From Jacaranda mimosifolia (taxonomy: Eukaryota > Streptophyta > Magnoliopsida > Lamiales > Bignoniaceae): a stretch of 64,000 bases of DNA. The notes under the pieces were generated by a model. It made no database searches. It saw only the letters and a program-made list of their open reading frames with translations, and was not told the origin of the DNA. Position numbers and translations under genes: made by a program. How positions within the stretch are numbered: position 1 is the stretch's first letter; each line of letters starts with the position of its first letter. Below are positions 59,545-64,000 of the stretch, piece by piece. The stretch is from contig CM032127.1 in NCBI GenBank assembly GCA_018894105.1, positions 35,608,760 to 35,672,759 on the forward strand, read 5' to 3'.

Positions 59545-61492
59545 TAAATCATGCTTATATTTGGATTTTTTATGATTGATTCATGTGATGGATTGATCAA
59601 AATCATCAAATTCCCAATTGATATGATGGATTTGAGTGTTTGGATGATGTTGTGTGTGGCTCTTTGATTGATGAATTGAAAGCATGCTAATATGTGTTTT
59701 AAGTGTTAATTCATATGCTTGGTATGTTTTAATTCATAGCTTTTAATGTTACATGTTGATTTGGAATTAATTGATGTTATATGTTGATATAGCATGTTGA
59801 TGTTTGACCAAAATAATTTTGGTCATTTTTGGATCCAATTTGATTGGAGTTATGTTGGAGATTTTTGAAAAATGTGATTCTTACTTAAACAAGTTTTTTG
59901 AAGCTTGATTGAACACTTGGATTTCCACTTTTAAAAGCTGTTTTGAATCTGAAATTTTTTTCTAAAATGCATGATGACATGTTTACGAGATGTCCTAAAT
60001 TTTTTGAAGTTGAGCAGAAAATGAGAATTCTCGATTCTAAAGCTAAAACATACAGCCTGCTGTACATGACCAAACGTTGGTTGGGCAGCATGCGCATGCT
60101 GTGAGCGCGCTCACACAAGCAGCATGCCCAGCCTATGCGATAATTGCATTTTTTGGCTAAGGATGAGTTTTGCCTTGTTTTTATGTCTCCTTTCATGCTC
60201 AAAATAGTTTTGTATCATAGATAGAAGGTTCACAAGTGTTGTGCAAATGTTCAATGAATGTTTCACATTTTTTCAAGCTCCTAAAATCTTGTTAAAGTTA
60301 ATCTCCAATATGTTGCACAAGTGTTATGCATGGCCAAATATTTGTTAATTTGATTAGCATTTAACTGATGGAATTAATTATTAATTCTAAATTTGTTTAG
60401 TGTTCATTTAATTGTTGAATGGATGATGAATGAATGAAGATGATCATAATCCTTTAATATTGATTTTATTTATTCAAGTTGTGAAATTGGTTGTATTAAA
60501 TTGGGGTTTGCATGCCTTTTAATTTCTACCTTGTAAATGTTATAAGAGTAGAATCACTAGCAGTGAAGATTTCTTTCTCATGAAAAAGTTACAAGGAGTA
60601 AAGGAGGCCATAAAGGCATGGAGACTTTTGAAGACCCGTGAATATATAGGAGACACTCATGTAATGGCTAGATTTAATCAACCTACCTAAAATCAACTAG
60701 GCGGTGCACTTATGGCTTTAATTGCACTACTTGGTTAGGCTCATGGTCATCCCACCCTAGGAGCATGCTAGACGCATTTACTTATTTATGCTTTCTATAT
60801 CCTATTGATGTATGAGATGCATGGTTATGATATAGAAAACCTAAATAAAAAGATAAAATGATGAGCTCTTTGCAAGCAAAAACCCTCTACTTAGAATGTC
60901 GAAGTACTTTTCAAATATTAAGTCAAAATGGATATAAATTAAAAAAGTTTTAATTAATCCAAGCTTTCTATCAATAGTATATGGCATGATGATGCTACCA
61001 TTGTTTGTGTGATGTCTCATGAGTCGTGGGTCATACTTACAATGGAAAGTTGTGACCATATACTTACCATTTGATGCACTTTAGATTTGAGAATGCCCAT
61101 GCATTGTCACACAAGCCATGGGATGTCGCGCTGCCCATCTCGAATCAAAACTTGATTGGTAGGTCCAACTGAACACCTACGAATATGGATGTCTCACGAG
61201 TCATGAGTCCATATGAAAAGTGAGGTAAAATACATCAAGAGCTGCATGAGATGCAATTAACAAAAGTTTCTTACCTTTTGATTGTTTGTGGATGTCTCAC
61301 GAGTCAAGGTCTACTTGCAAGTCCGTGGGATCTTGATTCTCACTAGGAAATTCGATTTCCCAAATTCTTCTTGGGGTGAAAAATTCGATAAAATAGTAGG
61401 AGAAAAATATGTTTTTGTTTTGATATCAAATTCAATCACATACTTATATTCTTTTTTCGCCTCTTGTAGATTTTTGAAATCTTCAATCAAAA
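59545..61492 (+). other. Element E6: untranslated leader
   Basis: Full leader of 1.95 kb. The island at about 60050-60135 contains GCATGCGCATGC and GAGCGCGCTC palindromes. Four motif copies (GATGTCTCACGAGTC type, as in E5) at 61011-61035, 61104-61127, 61187-61212 and 61291-61314. No gene seen. Confidence 0.78.
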
Positions 61493-62330
61493 ATGGCTAA
61501 GAATCCACTCGTATTAATTTTGGAAACCAAAAAACTCACCGGGCCTAACTTCTAAGATTGGTTGAGAAACTTTATAATAATTATTGACTCCAAAAAGCAG
61601 ACTTACGTCTTTGATAAAAGTCCCGTGGACACATATGGTGTTGATGCTACTGACCAACAACGTGAAATGTTCACAAAATTTGTAGATGATGATTTACATG
61701 TTAGATATGTCATGATGGCCTCCATGTCTAACGAACTCCAAAAGACTCATGAGCATATGAAACATGCTCGAGAGATCTATGTACACGTATAAGAGTTGTA
61801 TGGTGTACAAAATAGACACAAAAGCTTCGCTTTGTCAAAGCAGCTCTTTAGGACAAGGATGAGTGAATAGTCTAATATCCTTGATCATGACCTCAAGATG
61901 ATAGGACTCATTAAGAAGCTTGGAAATTAGATGTGGTCATGGACAACGACGTTTAGATGGATTTGATCCTACAGTTATTACCACCATCGTATGACCAATT
62001 TGTTATGAACCTCAACATGTCCAAGCAAGAAGTAAAGATTAATGAGTTGGTCAACATGCTTGTGACCATAGAATCGACTATGAGAAAAGAGAAGCCCTCT
62101 TATGCTGGCATCCTCCTCCAAGTCGAAGGGCCCCAGAGGTCTTAGAAAGGGATGTAAGAGGAAGAAAAGTTCTTCCTCGAAAGGGAAGCAACCCGAAAAA
62201 TGTTTCAGGAGGGTTAAGAAAAAGGCTAAAACCAAAGTTAGTTGTTTCTATTATGGTAAAAAGGGGCATTGGAAAAGAAATTGCCAAGCTTACCTTGCAA
62301 CCCTTGAGAAGGGCATGCACTTGATTGAAG
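61493..62330 (+). pseudogene. gag: Element E6: gag
   Basis: MAKNPLVLILETKKL start. In-frame TAA at codon 21 (61553-61555) and again at codon 100 (61790-61792), the same codon as in E5. MTSMSNELQ-like and EHMKHAREIYVH segments lie between. Frameshifts interrupt the middle (DLILQLLPPSYDQFVMNLNM is in another frame), then the original frame returns for a Lys/Ser-rich linker and knuckle CFYYGKKGHWKRNC, where the second Cys is Tyr (TGT to TAT). The Zn site is therefore broken. Confidence 0.83.
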
Positions 62331-62700
62331 TACACATGACTACTAATTATTCCATATGGGTATTTGATACCACATGCGGTTCTCACCTTTTGTAATTTGT
62401 TGTAGGAGATGGAAAGAAGAAGGAGTCTTTGTGAGGGGGATATGATCCTTCGCCTAGGAAATAGAGCAAGAGTTGCGGCCATTTTCCTAGGCGTAATCAA
62501 GTTCGACTTAAGGAATGCTTGCATTGTACTTGATCCGATTTATTATGTACCTCATCTTGTTAAGAACATCATTTCAATGCCCATTCTTGATAATAAAGGT
62601 TTTGATTTTTCTATATCAAATGAGATGTTGAAAGCATTAAAGAATGGTTCTTTAATTGCATAAGGTACGTTAACTAACGGATCGTACATACTTAATTCTC
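62331..62700 (+). pseudogene. pol: Element E6: protease region
   Basis: VFDTTCGSHLL (62362-62385) is the active-site turn, then a stop. 62409-62663 is open with GDMILRLGNRARVAAIFLGV, FDLRNACIVLDPIYYVPHLVKNIISMPILDN and DFSISNEMLKALKNGSLIA. Confidence 0.75.
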
Positions 62701-63810
62701 AACCATCACTAATGCACATTCAATTAAGTAAAAGAAAATTAGATAACCTAGAAGATGCTACTTTATGGCATGCAAGACTTTAACATATTTCAAAAAATAG
62801 GATGAACAAATTAGAAGCTCTCAAAGCACCAAAGTGGCTTTGATGATCTTTCTACTTGTGAATCTTGTTTGAAGGAAAAAATGACCAAGGCTCCTTTGGT
62901 GGGACAAACGGAGCACTCCATAAGTCTTTTAGATTTTGTCTATACGGATGTTTGTGGACCACTAAGAGTTAGTGGAAGAGGTGGTTATTCCTATTTCATT
63001 ACCTTCACCGATACTCCTAGTCGATTCGGACATATGTATTTTATGAAGAACAAGTCCAAAGCTTTTGAAAAGTTCAAAGTATATAGGAATGAAGTAGAAA
63101 AGCAATTAGGGTAAATATTAAAGCTCTTTGATCGAATCAAGGGAAAGAATACTTAAGTACCGAATTCTAGGATTATCTAAAAGAGAATGGAATTCTCTCT
63201 CAACAGAGTCCACCAGACACACCCCAACTCAATGGAGTAGCCGAAGGGAGAAATCGTACTTTGTTGGACATGGTACATTCCAGATAAGCTTTTCTAATGT
63301 GCCCATATCCTTTTAGGGATACGCCTTAGATACGATGGTGAAACTACCAAATATAATACCTTCAAAGTAGGTGCCTAGAACACCATATGAGATATAGCAT
63401 GACAAAGCACCTTCTTACCAATATCTTAAGGTTTGGGGATCTCCCGCCTATGTGAGATAAACAGTGGGAGATAAGTTGGATAATAGATCCACCATGTGCA
63501 AGTTTGTGGGGTGCCCTAGAGAGTCTATGGGTTATTATTTCTATGATCCCTCAGAACAAAATATGTTGGTTTCTAGGAATGCCACACTTTTAGAGAGGCA
63601 ATTTCTATTAGACAGAAAAGGCATTGTTGTTGAACTTGATAAAGTTCACAATGATCAAGAAATCGCACAAGTGATGGAAACAAATGAGCAACAAAAGGAT
63701 CACATACAATCTCTGAGAAGGCCGCACCGAATCAAGAAGCAACCCGAAAGATTGGATTCCTTCATGAGATGGGCTAATCGGATAGTGATCCGAAGACCTA
63801 TATGGAAGTT
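62701..63810 (+). pseudogene. pol: Element E6: integrase
   Basis: LWHARL-stop-HISKNRMNKLEAL (zinc-finger region) and a frameshift, then 62869-63114 open: MKEKMTKAPLVGQTEHS, LLDFVYTDVCGPLRVSGRGGYSYFITFTDTPSRF (FTDDYSR in other copies; both Asp positions that matter are still Asp). NGVAEGRNRTLLDMVHS carries the Glu. 63464-63817 is open: MGDKLDNRSTMCKFVGCPRES, YYFYDPSEQNMLVSRNATLLER, ELDKVHNDQEIAQVMETNEQQ and RIKKQPERLDSF. Confidence 0.8.
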
Positions 63811-64000
63811 ATGTTAGACATAGATTCGGGGCATTGGCTTGAAAGCAATGTGATTTGAAATAGACCCCATGTACTCAAATAAAATATGGACTTTAGTAGA
63901 TCTACCAAAGGGAAATAGTTCCCATTAGTTGCAAGTGGATTTATAAGCGAAAGCTTGGAGTAAATGGAGAAGTGATGACTTTTAAGGTGCAACTAATGGC
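63811..64000 (+). pseudogene. pol: Element E6: start of reverse transcriptase (runs off the window)
   Basis: LDIDSGHWLES.VI.NRPHVLK-like frame-broken sequence, then the equivalents of MDFSRSTKGN and CKWIYKRKLGVNGEVMTFKVQL, matching the RT N-terminus of E4 and E5. It is cut by the window end. Confidence 0.75.

Overview
This window is intergenic, transposon-filled DNA from a flowering plant, probably heterochromatin. I find no intact cellular gene, tRNA, rRNA or CRISPR array. The evidence for a plant is: (i) at least seven decayed Ty1/copia LTR retrotransposons with a primer-binding site complementary to initiator-Met tRNA (TGGTATC.GAGCC); (ii) a long LTR with the near-palindromic TGTAACA...TGCCACA ends of Tekay/Del chromoviruses; (iii) a CACTA end; and (iv) fragments of chromomethylase, a DNA methyltransferase found only in plants. 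The species cannot be named from this sequence.

One copia family dominates. Its LTR is about 2.2 kb, begins TGTTGGAATAGTGCC and ends CCTTCA. It is followed by the PBS, a long untranslated leader (about 1.9 kb), gag with a CCHC knuckle, protease, integrase, RT and RNase H, and a purine tract (GGGCAAGYGGGAGAT) before the 3' LTR. The RT and RNase H motifs (TAFLNGD, YVDD, LGEASYVLGI, SSKQDT) look most like the Tork/Angela group. No copy is intact.

Layout. 1-10897: mostly minus-strand copia pieces, with one plus-strand LTR lying head-to-head against a minus-strand LTR. 10898-27602: a tandem array of about 1.45-1.53 kb units. Each unit joins a plus-strand Ty3/gypsy gag-like segment to a minus-strand chromomethylase C-terminal segment. 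The array is split by a composite LTR insertion (14764-21903, itself holding a 3.29 kb chromovirus solo LTR), by a CACTA remnant, and by an AT-rich insertion with microsatellites (25320-27035). 27603-49075: same-family elements nested one inside another, E1 in the array, E2 in E1, E3 in E2 and the minus-strand E4 in E3. 49076-51712: a patchwork of LTR pieces, one carrying an 881 bp inverted-repeat insertion. 51713-64000: two plus-strand elements, E5 and E6, joined through a fused LTR; E6 runs off the window.

The most interesting material is the chimeric gag/chromomethylase array. It is a multi-copy antisense fragment of an enzyme that silences transposons, embedded in transposon DNA. Next come the long inverted LTR pairs that could fold into kilobase hairpins, a four-copy leader motif whose sequence varies in concert within each element, and a gag stop codon shared by E5 and E6. 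All boundaries were read by eye; those at non-canonical junctions are good to about 5-15 bases.
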